A DNA stretch of 64,000 nt from Bifidobacterium bifidum ATCC 29521 = JCM 1255 = DSM 20456 (GCF_001025135.1 NZ_AP012323.1:2147040-2211039), one strand, 5' to 3'. Positions 23,671 to 34,096 are shown, counted from the stretch's first letter. Numbers and translations: made by a program. The notes: generated from the sequence alone by a model not told the origin.

Positions 23671-24637
23671 GTCTGCCCGGTCCTTTCCGCCGTGATGAAT
23701 GTGATTGGTTATTTGTACTGTCTGGCTGAGGAGGCAAGTCACCGTCCGGCTCGATATCCGCAGAGTCAGAATCACCAGATGCGACCTTGGCGCTCCCACT
23801 CTGCCGGCGTCGCCGCTCATGGCGCTGCCATAAATGCCATGCGATGAGCAAGGCAATCAGTGCAAGAGACGGCAACAAGTACTGCAGCGGAATGTCCACG
23901 TGGAACGTGGATTTGGCGTCATCCTGCTGCTGCGGCGTGTATGGGATGCGATGGCCACGCACCAGCAGCCGATGCGTATTGACCGCATACGGCGTACAAG
24001 TGATGAGCGTGACCAAATCCTTGCCGGGCTCAATTGCCAGTTGTTTGGTATCGGTCGGCAGAACGGTAGTGATCTTATCGACCTGATACGCATATGTGTC
24101 TTTAAGTATTGTGATGTAGAACTTGTCGCCTTTTTTCATAAGGTTCAAGTCCGTGAACAGTTTTGCCGTGGGCAAGCCCCGGTGGCCAGACAGCGCCGCA
24201 TGAGTGGACGCACCGCCAACTGGTAGTGAGGTCTGTTCGAGATGTCCGATGCCGGATTGCAGTACTTTCTCGGAAGTGCCGTGATAAATCGGCAAGGTCT
24301 CCTCGAGCTTAGGCACAGTGATGTATCCCATCATGCCGTCACCGTCAATATTGAGCAGACTGTTATATTCCTCGTCCGTGGATGCGGAATTGACGGCACT
24401 GGCAAGAGCGTCGGTCTCTCCTGCATCGTTCTGGGCGAGCTTTTCGTTATAGGCGTGCGCAGCATCCAGCACCTTCTGGTACTGTTCCTGGCTCAATGCT
24501 TCAACGCTGGCGTCGTAGTTATTTACGGCGCGGCTGGCGTTGCGCATAATGAGGAAGTTGCTGATCGTCGGATAGAACAGAATGAGCATTCCACCGAGAA
24601 TGACCAGTAAGGGCAGGATGTTGCGCAGTCGTTTCAT
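23654..24637 (-). CDS. srtC: class C (pilus-polymerising) sortase
   Basis: This 327-aa membrane-anchored transpeptidase joins pilin monomers by cleaving LPxTG signals. The N-terminal membrane helix is ILPLLVILGGMLILFYPTI. The sortase core has catalytic His in ALSGHRG, Cys in TLITCTPYAVN and Arg in HRLLVRGHR. A second membrane helix near residues 255-272 and a charged tail follow, as in class C enzymes. The segment between residues 40 and 100 corresponds to the lid region. It is the third gene of the leftward pilus operon. Confidence 0.94.
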   Translation of the reverse strand: MKRLRNILPLLVILGGMLILFYPTISNFLIMRNASRAVNNYDASVEALSQEQYQKVLDAAHAYNEKLAQNDAGETDALASAVNSASTDEEYNSLLNIDGDGMMGYITVPKLEETLPIYHGTSEKVLQSGIGHLEQTSLPVGGASTHAALSGHRGLPTAKLFTDLNLMKKGDKFYITILKDTYAYQVDKITTVLPTDTKQLAIEPGKDLVTLITCTPYAVNTHRLLVRGHRIPYTPQQQDDAKSTFHVDIPLQYLLPSLALIALLIAWHLWQRHERRRRQSGSAKVASGDSDSADIEPDGDLPPQPDSTNNQSHSSRRKGPGRHVRPA

Positions 24638-24660
24638 CGAGCGTTCTTTTCGCGAGGAAA

Positions 24661-24708
24661 CCGTGTTGTGGGCGTAGCGGGTGTGTGCCCTTCACGCCCA
24701 AAACACGG
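24661..24708 (-). promoter_or_regulatory. intra-operon stem-loop between backbone pilin and sortase
   Basis: Arms 24661-24675 and 24694-24708 pair along 15 nt with one internal mismatch. On the mRNA the stem is followed by only a short U run. A leaky terminator or mRNA-stabilising hairpin here would make backbone pilin mRNA more abundant than sortase mRNA. Confidence 0.55.
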
Positions 24709-24717
24709 CCATGCTCG

Positions 24718-26325
24718 TCAGGCGTTCTTGCGCTTGAGAGTCCAGGCAACGCCGAGCGCGATGACCAGCACACCAATCACCGTGAAGGCGATGGTACCCA
24801 TGCCACCAGTGCCAGGCAGGGTAACACCGGACTTGTTATGGACCGGGATGACACCGTTCGATGCGGTCTGGTCGTAGTCGCTGCCATTGTTGTTGTCGTA
24901 GGTGATGGTGACGGTGGCATTCGTGGTGTCAGTGCCGTCGTTCTGGCCATCAACCCTCACGCCGATGGCGCTGGCGAGCTTGTTGTAGCCGGCCGGCGCT
25001 TTGGTCTCGGTGAGCGTGTACTCGCCGTTCTTCAGTCCCTGGAAGTCAACCTTACCGTTTGCAGGAGTGGTGATAGTCGTAGTAGTAGCTGTCTCACCAG
25101 CCTTGGCTACACGGTATACAGCGTTCGTGGTCGCATTACCGGCATTGACTTGCACGAAGCTAATAGCGGTGCTGTCGGTGTCGTTCTTAGGTGCGAGTGT
25201 GAACTCAGCACCAGCAAGTCGAGTAGCGGTATCATCATAACTGCCACCAGTGTACTTATCGACGGTGAAGCCATAAGTGAAGACGCGAACCTTGCTGGGT
25301 TCGGACTCACCGGTGCCATCGGTACTCGGGTTGTTGGAGTACTGAATCGTTGCGGAGTTGGTGTTACCATGACCGCCCACAACAGCATTCTCGTTCAGCG
25401 TGGCCGTGTAGGTGACGGTGATCTTCTTGCCGGCATTGGCCTGCTGCTTGGCTTTGAAGTCCTTCATGGCGACAGCAAGCGTATTGTCGGAGGCCGTAGG
25501 AGTGGTGACGGTGTAGTCAGTGCCCACGGTCAGTGGATCAGTCACACCTTCGACCTTAACGAATTCGACTTGTCCAAAGGTGAGGCCCTTAGACAACGTA
25601 TCCTTGAAGTTGAAAGTGTAGGTGTTATAGGCGGACATGTCCGGAATGGTGGAAGTCAGGGTGAAGGTCAGGGTATCACCGATCTTCGCGTCGGTGACGT
25701 CCTTACCAGTGCTGCCTACCTGTACCTTCTTGTCGACGGTAGGCAGGTCGCCCTTGATGTCGGCAGTCACATTAGCGCGGCCAACGGAAACTAGCGTGGC
25801 GTATTGACCACTGGTGTTGGCCAAGGTCGCACCCGGCACAGCGACCACGTAGTAGCCGTAGTCGAGACCAGCGAACGTCGCAGTGTACTTATCGTTCGAG
25901 GCATCGGCAGATACCGTAGCGGTCGCGCCAGCCGCGATGTTGTTGGCCTTGTTCTGCGCCCAGTTCGATGCCTTGGTAGCGAAAGCAACCAAGTCTTCAC
26001 CCTGCAGCTTGGATACGTAGTCGTTTGCTTTATCGTTGACGTTCTCGTTGGTAGCACCAGTTAGTCCGGAAGCAGTGGAGTTCTCGAAGAACGGCTTCCA
26101 CTCGTCAGTCAACGTGTAGGAGACAGCCTTGCCGTCACCGCTCACGGTGGCGGAGAACATCTTGTAGGCGTTCACGGTCTTACCGGCGAACTTCGCGTCA
26201 GTAGTGCTGACCGTCAGCGTGGCATTATCCGCTGCGTTGGCCGTGGCGACTGTCGTCGCAGCCAATCCAAATACGGTGGCAATCGCCGCGGCGGCAGCGA
26301 AAACCCTTTTCATCAGTGATTTCAT
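24718..26325 (-). CDS. major (backbone) pilin with LPxTG sorting signal
   Basis: This 535-aa FimA-type sortase substrate has a signal peptide MKSLMKRVFAAAAAIATVFG ending in ANA|AD. Several Ig-like/CnaB domains follow, with an E-box (YTLTETKAPAGYN) near residue 460. The C-terminus has LPGTG followed by a hydrophobic helix and LKRKNA. Lys in VDKK and YTGG-type contexts are candidate polymerisation and isopeptide sites. AAAGGA precedes the ATG at 26325. It is the second gene of the operon, 64 bp after the tip gene. Confidence 0.93.
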   Translation of the reverse strand: MKSLMKRVFAAAAAIATVFGLAATTVATANAADNATLTVSTTDAKFAGKTVNAYKMFSATVSGDGKAVSYTLTDEWKPFFENSTASGLTGATNENVNDKANDYVSKLQGEDLVAFATKASNWAQNKANNIAAGATATVSADASNDKYTATFAGLDYGYYVVAVPGATLANTSGQYATLVSVGRANVTADIKGDLPTVDKKVQVGSTGKDVTDAKIGDTLTFTLTSTIPDMSAYNTYTFNFKDTLSKGLTFGQVEFVKVEGVTDPLTVGTDYTVTTPTASDNTLAVAMKDFKAKQQANAGKKITVTYTATLNENAVVGGHGNTNSATIQYSNNPSTDGTGESEPSKVRVFTYGFTVDKYTGGSYDDTATRLAGAEFTLAPKNDTDSTAISFVQVNAGNATTNAVYRVAKAGETATTTTITTPANGKVDFQGLKNGEYTLTETKAPAGYNKLASAIGVRVDGQNDGTDTTNATVTITYDNNNGSDYDQTASNGVIPVHNKSGVTLPGTGGMGTIAFTVIGVLVIALGVAWTLKRKNA

Positions 26326-26389
26326 TACTGTTCCTTTCCCTAAATGGAAATCTTTTCTGTTTGGCAGGTACGGTTTGTCTATGTGGTCG

Positions 26390-29300
26390 TCACGCGGCAT
26401 GGGCACCTCGCTTTCGTATACGGCTGGAGCCCGAACGGACTGTGCCGGATTGAACGCGTTGATTACGCACGTACCAGACCACGCCAGCTCCCATAAGCAG
26501 CAAGCCGAACATCAGGAACCACATCGTGCCCGCGCCTCCCATATCCGGAAGCAACGCCGCATTGGTAACAATGGCCACGCGTTCCTTGGTGTTGTAGGAG
26601 ACCGATACTTGGTATCCGGCCTCCGCGGGCTTGATGGTCTTGGTGGTATCGCCGTCCTTATAGGTCACGGCGGTTTCTTCCACGGTGTACGTGTAGTAAC
26701 GCACGATGTCCTTGCCGTTGGCATCCTGTACATCCACGAATGCGACCGGCAGTCCTTGAATCACCTTGCGCCAGGTGTTGCTCCAGGAAGAGGCATCGGA
26801 GGAGTCCAACGTCACCGTCCATGGATTCTTCTGCGTCACGGTTGTGCAATCCGCGCCGAAGCATTGAATCGTCTGCGGCGTCACCGTATTGCCACTGCCA
26901 TCGGTATAGTGCGCGGCGATCTTCAGTTCGACCGACTGCGGCCGTTCGAGGTTGCCGTCCTTCCATACCTTCTGGACGGTCAGGTCAATGGTTCGGCAAC
27001 CGTCCTTGCCGCACGGGTCCTGGCCGTCGTCCGGTTCGGGGGTGAGTCCGCCGTTGTTGTCGGTCACGGTCGCGTCGAGCATGAGCACGGCCTTGGCCGG
27101 GGACTGGTAAGCATCGAGCTTCGTCTTGGTGCTGCCGTCCGTGGAGTCGACCACGGCGTTCTTAATGCCGACCCAAGTGGTGCCGGCATCGCCGGATGCG
27201 GAGCTGTGCACAGCGCTGCTGTCGTATGTGTTGACCACGTCGAACAGCTTCACTTCCCAACGATCGAGTCCGGTGTTCAGCGCATCGTCTGCCGTGTTCT
27301 TCTGCGAGAAGATCTTGTTGCCGTCCTGTGCGGAGGTGCGGGCCTCACTAGCGTTCGCGGCCGCCTTGCGGTAAATGCGATAGGTGTTGTATGCCTTGTC
27401 GCCGTTGCCGTCATCGACCGGTCCGAGGATGTCGCTCATGGTGTTGAAGTCCCATACGGACTTGAGTTTAGTGTTCGAGAACGGGTCGACCAGTCCGCTG
27501 GCACCGCGGATCGTGTCGGCGTAGACCATGTGGTCGTCTGCCAGCACGCCCTCGTCGTTCAGTCCGGCGAAGCCGCCCGCGTAGCCGGTGGTGAGATCCT
27601 TCACACCGTCGGTATCCTGAGTTGCCCCTCCACCGAACACGTCATAGCCATTGGCGATGCCCGTTACGGTGGACTGTTCCACGCGAGTACGGTTGCCCTT
27701 GATGAGCTGGACGGTCAGGTTGCTGCCCGACCCATCCATATCAATGCCGTCTTTGCTGCAAGGCAGTTTGATGACGCTGTCGCCGATGGTGACAATCGCC
27801 ACGTCGGTCTGCTGCTGGTTTTCATCATCAGCCTTGGACAGAGCAACGCTCACCTTCAGTCCGAACAGGTTCACGTACAGCACGTTGCCTTCCGAAAGCA
27901 CCTTGAGATCGAATACCTTGCCGAAGATGGCCGGGAACCACTTGCCTAAATCGATGACGCCGACCTGTTCCGCCTTGTCGAGGTACAGGAGCTTGACCAG
28001 CGCGTTCACCACTTGCAGCAGCAGTTCCACAAGTACAGAGTTGACCTTCGCGTCAACCAAATAGGCACGGCTGGTTTCACCGACGAATCCGCCGGCAATC
28101 TCACCGCTAGTGACCTTCTTGAGATTGTCAGACGTGCAGCCCTTCACCCTGGCCAGATCCGCGTATCCAACAAAACCGCCTGCGACCTCACGTCCGGTAG
28201 CCTTGTCGGTGGCTTTGCCGTAATTGTCGCCATGGTGTGTGGCGGTGACGGTATAACCGTCCGGGATGCCGATGACGCGCGAATCGCCAACGTGCGAGCC
28301 CCAGATGTCAAGTACGCCGGCCGTGGCACCAAGCAGATTGAGCGCATCTGTGCCGAGTTGTGCATTGTCGGCGGCGACCGTGCCGGATTTGCCAAGATGC
28401 CCGATGAAGCCGCCCACGTAGTTCACGCCGGTCACACTGTTGAGGTTGGTGACCGCAGACTGCTTCACAGAGCCATTGATCAGTCCACCGCCGAAGCCAC
28501 CGGCCGCACCGGTGTAACGCTTCGAGTCAAGCATGCCCTTCGTGGTGGAATCATGGGCGACGACTTGGATGCCGTCGTTCACGCCGTTGACCTGACCGTC
28601 ATAGATGAAGGTGCGGAATGCTTCGAGCACGCCCACGTTGCCGACCTTGAGCAGTTTGAGCAGCAGGTTGGTATTCTGCTTATCGCCGGCCTCGCCGCCG
28701 CCGACGGAAGCGACGCTGGACACATCGGCAAGGCCGAAGAAGCCGCCCGCGTATTGCCCGCCTTCAACGGCGCGCAGCCCGGTGACTGTAAGTGCGGCTG
28801 GGTCATTGTTCGGATCCGCTTCACTGCCGGTGCCTTTGGCGGAATCCTTGTCACCGAGGATCGAGGCCTGCAGCGAGCCGGCGAAACCGCCGGCGTTCAG
28901 GGCATACTTGGTTGTGGTGTTACCCTTATCGTCCTTGGTCTCATATGCGCCGTCGACCGTGTATCCCCATGCCGGGTCATCCGAGCTCACATGCGCACCG
29001 CGAATCGTCGTAACCGTGGCCTGCAATACGCTGACCAGACTTGCCGGGGTCGAGACCAGCGAGTCGAGGATTCCTTGCAGGAATCCCTCGGATGCGTTGG
29101 TGTCCACATCCGCGACCGCGCCGGCAGTGGCCACGCCGATGAATCCGCCGACATTGTTGCGCCCTTCCACCTTGCGCAGGTTGGAAACATTGGCACCGGC
29201 AGCGGTGACACCCTTGACAAGCTTCTGGCCGTTCTGGTCGAGATCGCCCCAGATCTGGCCGCCGACCGCGAGACCCACGTAGCCACCGGCGTTGCCGGTG

Positions 29301-29572
29301 CCGTGCGTGATGTCTTCGCCGGTGGCCACGACCTTCATACCCTTGCGGTAGCCGGCCACGCTCGAGGATTTGATGACTGGCACGAATACCTGTGCCACGT
29401 CGAGCATCTGACCCAGATCAAGTTTGATGCCTTTGTCGCCGAATAGTTGGATGGAGCCGAACGAGGATGCCGAGCCGGATTCCATCGTGCCCGCGTAGCC
29501 ACCTGCCGCACGCATGGCGGAGACGGTCTTGACGTCCATCGACTGGCCATCGGTGATCGTGCCGGTGCGCAT
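26390..29572 (-). CDS. C-terminal fragment of the tip adhesin
   Basis: This stretch follows the TGA in the same frame; the first downstream ATG is at 29572, but codons 29573-29782 also encode adhesin-like sequence (VDNIGKYGAYGKEF), so the reading was formerly continuous. It carries the remaining GLUG-like repeats, a CnaB-type domain and the LPDMGG sorting region. It has no signal peptide or ribosome binding site of its own, so it is probably not produced as a separate protein. Confidence 0.6.
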   Translation of the reverse strand: MRTGTITDGQSMDVKTVSAMRAAGGYAGTMESGSASSFGSIQLFGDKGIKLDLGQMLDVAQVFVPVIKSSSVAGYRKGMKVVATGEDITHGTGNAGGYVGLAVGGQIWGDLDQNGQKLVKGVTAAGANVSNLRKVEGRNNVGGFIGVATAGAVADVDTNASEGFLQGILDSLVSTPASLVSVLQATVTTIRGAHVSSDDPAWGYTVDGAYETKDDKGNTTTKYALNAGGFAGSLQASILGDKDSAKGTGSEADPNNDPAALTVTGLRAVEGGQYAGGFFGLADVSSVASVGGGEAGDKQNTNLLLKLLKVGNVGVLEAFRTFIYDGQVNGVNDGIQVVAHDSTTKGMLDSKRYTGAAGGFGGGLINGSVKQSAVTNLNSVTGVNYVGGFIGHLGKSGTVAADNAQLGTDALNLLGATAGVLDIWGSHVGDSRVIGIPDGYTVTATHHGDNYGKATDKATGREVAGGFVGYADLARVKGCTSDNLKKVTSGEIAGGFVGETSRAYLVDAKVNSVLVELLLQVVNALVKLLYLDKAEQVGVIDLGKWFPAIFGKVFDLKVLSEGNVLYVNLFGLKVSVALSKADDENQQQTDVAIVTIGDSVIKLPCSKDGIDMDGSGSNLTVQLIKGNRTRVEQSTVTGIANGYDVFGGGATQDTDGVKDLTTGYAGGFAGLNDEGVLADDHMVYADTIRGASGLVDPFSNTKLKSVWDFNTMSDILGPVDDGNGDKAYNTYRIYRKAAANASEARTSAQDGNKIFSQKNTADDALNTGLDRWEVKLFDVVNTYDSSAVHSSASGDAGTTWVGIKNAVVDSTDGSTKTKLDAYQSPAKAVLMLDATVTDNNGGLTPEPDDGQDPCGKDGCRTIDLTVQKVWKDGNLERPQSVELKIAAHYTDGSGNTVTPQTIQCFGADCTTVTQKNPWTVTLDSSDASSWSNTWRKVIQGLPVAFVDVQDANGKDIVRYYTYTVEETAVTYKDGDTTKTIKPAEAGYQVSVSYNTKERVAIVTNAALLPDMGGAGTMWFLMFGLLLMGAGVVWYVRNQRVQSGTVRSGSSRIRKRGAHAA

Positions 29573-29782
29573 CAGGCCGACGTGTCCGCCGGCGACGCCG
29601 GAATCATGCAGGTTCGCGCCGGTCCGATACTCCGCACGTCCTGCGACGACGTTGAATCCGAAGATGTAGGATTCGAGGAACTTGTCCAGGGAATCCTGAT
29701 CAGTAACAGAGCCCGCACCATCGCCCGTAGCTACATCGGTGAATTCCTTGCCATACGCACCGTACTTGCCGATGTTGTCGAC

Positions 29783-32700
29783 TCACGTCTTCCACTGGTC
29801 GTAGCTCATATTGCGCAGCGGACCGGTGACCTTCGTGTGCTCCTCGGTCGGGTAGACCACGGACAGCACGCCGGCGAGGTTGCCGGCCTTGATGAGACCG
29901 CCAAGCAAGGAGAGCGAACCGCCTTCAGCGGTATCGGCCGCTTCCATGAAGCCGGTGTAACCGCCGGCGATTTCGGCACCGTATACGCTGCGGATGCGCG
30001 CGGCGTAGGCTACGCGCCGCGGCCCGTTGTATTTGCCGTCGGTGTTCTCCTGCTTCCATGCTGCTGTGTTGTTGCCCCAGATATGACCGCCACGATTACG
30101 TCCCGCATAGCCGCCGGCCATGCCGCGGCGTGTGGTCGTATCCGATGCCGCCTGGGCACGCACCGCGCCGCCGCACACTGCGGCATCGGTCGAGCTGTTG
30201 CGAATCGTCGGTGTGAAGTCCTGCACGAGCGAGAGCAGGTTGTCGAGGTTGACAAGCTTCTTGAGCACGCTGCCGTCACCAAGCACGTTCGCCACGGCTC
30301 CCGGCTGCATGGTACCCACGTAACCGCCGGCCGAAACCTGGCCGATGATGTATACGAACTCATGAGAGCTCGAGTCCTGAATGTGGCCGCCTTCGATGTC
30401 TCCGGCGAAACCACCAGCCATACCCAGTGGATCGGGCTCATTGTTGGCATTCCTATGATCTGCGGCGCTGGCCAGAACGGAGTATCCGCCGATGCCGCCA
30501 GTCACATCGGAGTGTTCAATCGTCGAGACGACGACATCCAGCACACTGAGTACATCGTTGAGATTGACGTTCTTGCCGAGCAGGCTCAGGCCACCGCCCA
30601 CGGCCGCCGCCGAGCCGATGTCCATTTTGCCGATGTAGCCGCCGGCATACCGAGCGGCGGTGACTGCATACGAGCTGTCTTTGCTCAGATAGGTGTCGTC
30701 GATGGATCCGGTGGTTTCCAGATTCTTCGGTGCCTTGACGTCGGTGTGGCGCAGTTGGGTCACGCTGGAATGGGATACCTGCACGCCGGAACCGTAGCCG
30801 ATGTAGCCGCCGGCGGAACCGGATTGCGTATCGGATTGGTCAAGTCGGGTGGCGGAGACGGTGAAGCCGGGATCGTCCGGGTCGGAAATCTTGTTGCCGC
30901 TGGTGGTCTCCACGGTGGTGGCATCGGAATGCACGCCCGCGTAGGAGATGAACGGCACATAGCCCTGCACCACCTGCAGCAGGTTGGCGAGATCCACCGT
31001 ACCGAATTTGCCGAGCAGGCTCAGGCCGCCGTTGCCAGCCGAAGCGAGTGCGCCGGAAACGACCTTGCCGCCGAAACCGCCTGCGTATGCGCCGCCGGTC
31101 ACATGGTCGAGGTTGACAACGGCCACGGGGTTGGCTTGAACGCGGGACTGCACGTCTGCCAGCGTTGAGTCGTTCTCGAGATCGGTTTCGGAGAACTGAT
31201 TGACTTTGCCGCTTTGGAAGTTTCCCGCATAGCCTCCCGCGATATCACCTTCGACGTAACCGCCGTTGACGTACGTCACGGTGGTATACGTATAGCTTGG
31301 AATCAGATACGGCATGGCACCGAGCAGGTCGTTCACGGACAGCAGTCCGCCCTTGATGAGGTTGTCCAACACGCTGGAATCATCGGCGTTGCTAAGTGCG
31401 TCAGCGAGGCCACCGGTGGTGGAGAAGCCCACGAAGCCACCCGCGATGCCATCGGATGTGCTGGTATCGGCCGCGACCGACTTGAGGTTCGTCACATGGC
31501 TTTCGCGGGTCTTGGTGCTGTTGGCCTGACCGTAGAAACCGCCCGCAGCGTAATCGGTGGTCTCGTTGTTCTCGTTCTTGCCGGTCGCCTTGACCGTGAA
31601 TCCGTTGGCGATGCCGTTCACATTCGATGAAGTGACTGCAACCGAAGAATATTGGGCAACCGATAGCAGACCGGAAAGCTTGATAAGCCCAAGCACATTG
31701 AGCCCGCCGGCACCAACGGCGTCGCCTGGTCCGGAGAAGCCGATGAAACCGCCGGCTTCTCCCTTGGCCGTGACCGTGGCCAGATTGGTAAGGTTCATGT
31801 TGGTCACGTCACCACCGGTGGCGCATCCGATGGCACCGCCCGCATAGTATGAACCGGCCTTCACCGTCAAACCGGATGCCGGAGCGGTGACAGACATGTT
31901 CTCCACGGTGAACGCGGCAAACTGGTCGAACTTCTTGAGCGTGGCGATATCGCCAATTTTCACCACACTGTTGAGCAACCCAGCTACCGTTGTCGGTTGC
32001 AGATTGCCGGCGATGCCACCCGCGTAGGAGCCCGTGGCCGTGACCGATTCAAGGCCTTCTATGGTGGTGGAACGCTGCTGTGGGAAGTCACGAGGATTGT
32101 TGTACTTCCAGAATGTGAGTTTTTGAAGGCGGTTCTGCGAGGAATCACCGATCACCGTACCCGAACCTTCGCCCACAAGGCCGCCCGCGTAATCGCCACC
32201 AGCCTTAACGGTGAGGGAGCCCTTCATCTGCGTGCCGAGAATCACGGAGGGATTCACACCGACGATGGACAGCAGTTCTCCCGCACCACTACCGCTGCCG
32301 CTCAGCAATTTGGCCACAGCCTTGGTGAGTTGTTTCAGCAGCGATGCGTTCGCGGCATCGTCCGTGCCGAGTTCCAGGCCCCATCCCACGGAGGCAAATC
32401 CGGTGAATCCGCCGGCATGGGATTTATCAGTAGACACGGCAGCCGTGGCTGAAATCGTATTATTGACCGCGTAGGCATTGGCCATCGCGCCGCTAAATCC
32501 ACCGGCATAGTCCGTGGCAGATACAGTGACCTTGCCATCGCCGTCGACGGTCAGGTTGCTGTTCTCGATGAGGCTCTGCGGACGCAGCGCAGACAGCAAA
32601 TCAATACCAAGCGAATCGAGCAGACCGCCCACGTTGCCGTTGCGACTTACTCCGGCAAAACCACCGGCATATTGCGTTGCCCGCACGGTGAAACCATTCG

Positions 32701-34096
32701 TGCTCGTCACCGAAGAGTTCTCAATGATTGCACCAATCTGCGCACCGACAAAGCCGCCGGCCTGCGGGTTGTCCTTGTTGCCGATCACCACGTTCTTTTT
32801 GAACCCGTTCACCGAACTATTCGAGATAACCGGGTTGTAGTAGCCAGCCGGAATCAAGGCATTCAGCCCGAGTGTGCCGGACAGCAACCAGTCCACCAAA
32901 TCGCCCAGCCCGAGGAACGGGATGACGTTCAGAATCTTCGAGAGTAACTTGGTGAGCGCTCCTACGATGCCGGAGACTGCATCGTATCGGGTTGCGCCCT
33001 CAACATATCCCACGAAACCACCGGTCATACGGCTTACGCTAGATACCGAAACATCTGCTACCTCGCAGTCCGTAACCTTGGTGTCCCCGTAGATACGGCC
33101 GGCAAATGCACCCGTGGCGAGGTTGGAAGGATTTTTTTTGTGCAGGGTGAGCAGACCTTGAAGATTGAGGTCAAGATCTACTTGTCCGAATGTCAATAGT
33201 TTTAACGCCTTCAACAGTGTGTCGAGCAGTAATCCCACTGCCGAAGTGAGCATACCGATCAAGGTCGGCGGAATATACGATTCACTCGTATGATTCGTCA
33301 CCGACACATCCTGCAGCTTGAGGTTCGACACCACGGCCGTACCGACGCTGCCCAGACTGTTACTGTTCATCACGGTCTTGTTCGTGATCGAGGCGAAGAA
33401 GCCGATGCCCTGCCGCTTGCTGACATCCAGCTGGTCGCCTTTGACATTAGAGACCATATCTTTCTGATTGACGACCACATGGCTGATGACCGGCCGAGCT
33501 GCGGTAGCGTGAACCACGCTTGCGCCATCGGCACCAACAGCCTTCCACAGGCTGGCTGCGGTGTCGCCGTCATTGGAGACCGCACCGAGCATAGTGCCGG
33601 AGAACATGAGCGGAGTCCACTCGGTGTTGTTGGTATCTGCCGCGTTCTTGGACAGGTCGATGTTACGGAAGATCAGGTAGTTGGCGTCTGCGGAATAGGT
33701 CGGGCCGGTGTTGGCAGCGGAGTAGTCCGTTTGCGTGCCATCAGCACCCACGCCGTAATACTTGGTGTGGGTCTTTCCGACGTCTAACCGCGTGCTGCAC
33801 TGCGGTAGACCGTGGTGGTCGGAGGCATCAGCATCGCGCAAAGTATCTGAATTGGAGAGATCGGCGTCACCGGCGTATTCGGAAGACGGCGTGCCGTCCA
33901 CCCACTGATAATTGAGGGGTCCTTGTCGCGTGCAAGTCTGCGTGACCTTGTTGATGCGGCCAATAACCTTCTTGCCAGAACCAATCGCACGCAGCTGCTG
34001 CTCGTTACCAATCAGGATGTAGGTCTTGTCGTTGATCTTCTTGGTGACCTGACCCTCAAAGTCACGGCCGCCAAGCGCCGTCGCGGCGACCTGCAC
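29783..34096 (-). CDS. central fragment of the tip adhesin
   Basis: This open frame of 1,437 codons counts from the GTG at 34096. The same frame is actually open further up to the G tract, encoding a Ser/Asn/Ala-rich linker (NGAPTPSESSNGATDNKADD). It holds the adhesion-domain start (ILIGNEQQLRAIGSG) and most of the GLUG-like repeats. The last residues are YDQWKT before TGA. Without a start and signal peptide in frame, it is unlikely to be made or exported in the OFF state. Confidence 0.6.
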   Translation of the reverse strand: MQVAATALGGRDFEGQVTKKINDKTYILIGNEQQLRAIGSGKKVIGRINKVTQTCTRQGPLNYQWVDGTPSSEYAGDADLSNSDTLRDADASDHHGLPQCSTRLDVGKTHTKYYGVGADGTQTDYSAANTGPTYSADANYLIFRNIDLSKNAADTNNTEWTPLMFSGTMLGAVSNDGDTAASLWKAVGADGASVVHATAARPVISHVVVNQKDMVSNVKGDQLDVSKRQGIGFFASITNKTVMNSNSLGSVGTAVVSNLKLQDVSVTNHTSESYIPPTLIGMLTSAVGLLLDTLLKALKLLTFGQVDLDLNLQGLLTLHKKNPSNLATGAFAGRIYGDTKVTDCEVADVSVSSVSRMTGGFVGYVEGATRYDAVSGIVGALTKLLSKILNVIPFLGLGDLVDWLLSGTLGLNALIPAGYYNPVISNSSVNGFKKNVVIGNKDNPQAGGFVGAQIGAIIENSSVTSTNGFTVRATQYAGGFAGVSRNGNVGGLLDSLGIDLLSALRPQSLIENSNLTVDGDGKVTVSATDYAGGFSGAMANAYAVNNTISATAAVSTDKSHAGGFTGFASVGWGLELGTDDAANASLLKQLTKAVAKLLSGSGSGAGELLSIVGVNPSVILGTQMKGSLTVKAGGDYAGGLVGEGSGTVIGDSSQNRLQKLTFWKYNNPRDFPQQRSTTIEGLESVTATGSYAGGIAGNLQPTTVAGLLNSVVKIGDIATLKKFDQFAAFTVENMSVTAPASGLTVKAGSYYAGGAIGCATGGDVTNMNLTNLATVTAKGEAGGFIGFSGPGDAVGAGGLNVLGLIKLSGLLSVAQYSSVAVTSSNVNGIANGFTVKATGKNENNETTDYAAGGFYGQANSTKTRESHVTNLKSVAADTSTSDGIAGGFVGFSTTGGLADALSNADDSSVLDNLIKGGLLSVNDLLGAMPYLIPSYTYTTVTYVNGGYVEGDIAGGYAGNFQSGKVNQFSETDLENDSTLADVQSRVQANPVAVVNLDHVTGGAYAGGFGGKVVSGALASAGNGGLSLLGKFGTVDLANLLQVVQGYVPFISYAGVHSDATTVETTSGNKISDPDDPGFTVSATRLDQSDTQSGSAGGYIGYGSGVQVSHSSVTQLRHTDVKAPKNLETTGSIDDTYLSKDSSYAVTAARYAGGYIGKMDIGSAAAVGGGLSLLGKNVNLNDVLSVLDVVVSTIEHSDVTGGIGGYSVLASAADHRNANNEPDPLGMAGGFAGDIEGGHIQDSSSHEFVYIIGQVSAGGYVGTMQPGAVANVLGDGSVLKKLVNLDNLLSLVQDFTPTIRNSSTDAAVCGGAVRAQAASDTTTRRGMAGGYAGRNRGGHIWGNNTAAWKQENTDGKYNGPRRVAYAARIRSVYGAEIAGGYTGFMEAADTAEGGSLSLLGGLIKAGNLAGVLSVVYPTEEHTKVTGPLRNMSYDQWKT

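Noticed and set aside
29783..29785. TGA as selenocysteine or programmed read-through
   Set aside because: There is no reason to expect selenocysteine in a surface adhesin, and no SECIS-like hairpin is evident directly after the codon; a TGG-to-TGA mutation or sequencing error is simpler.
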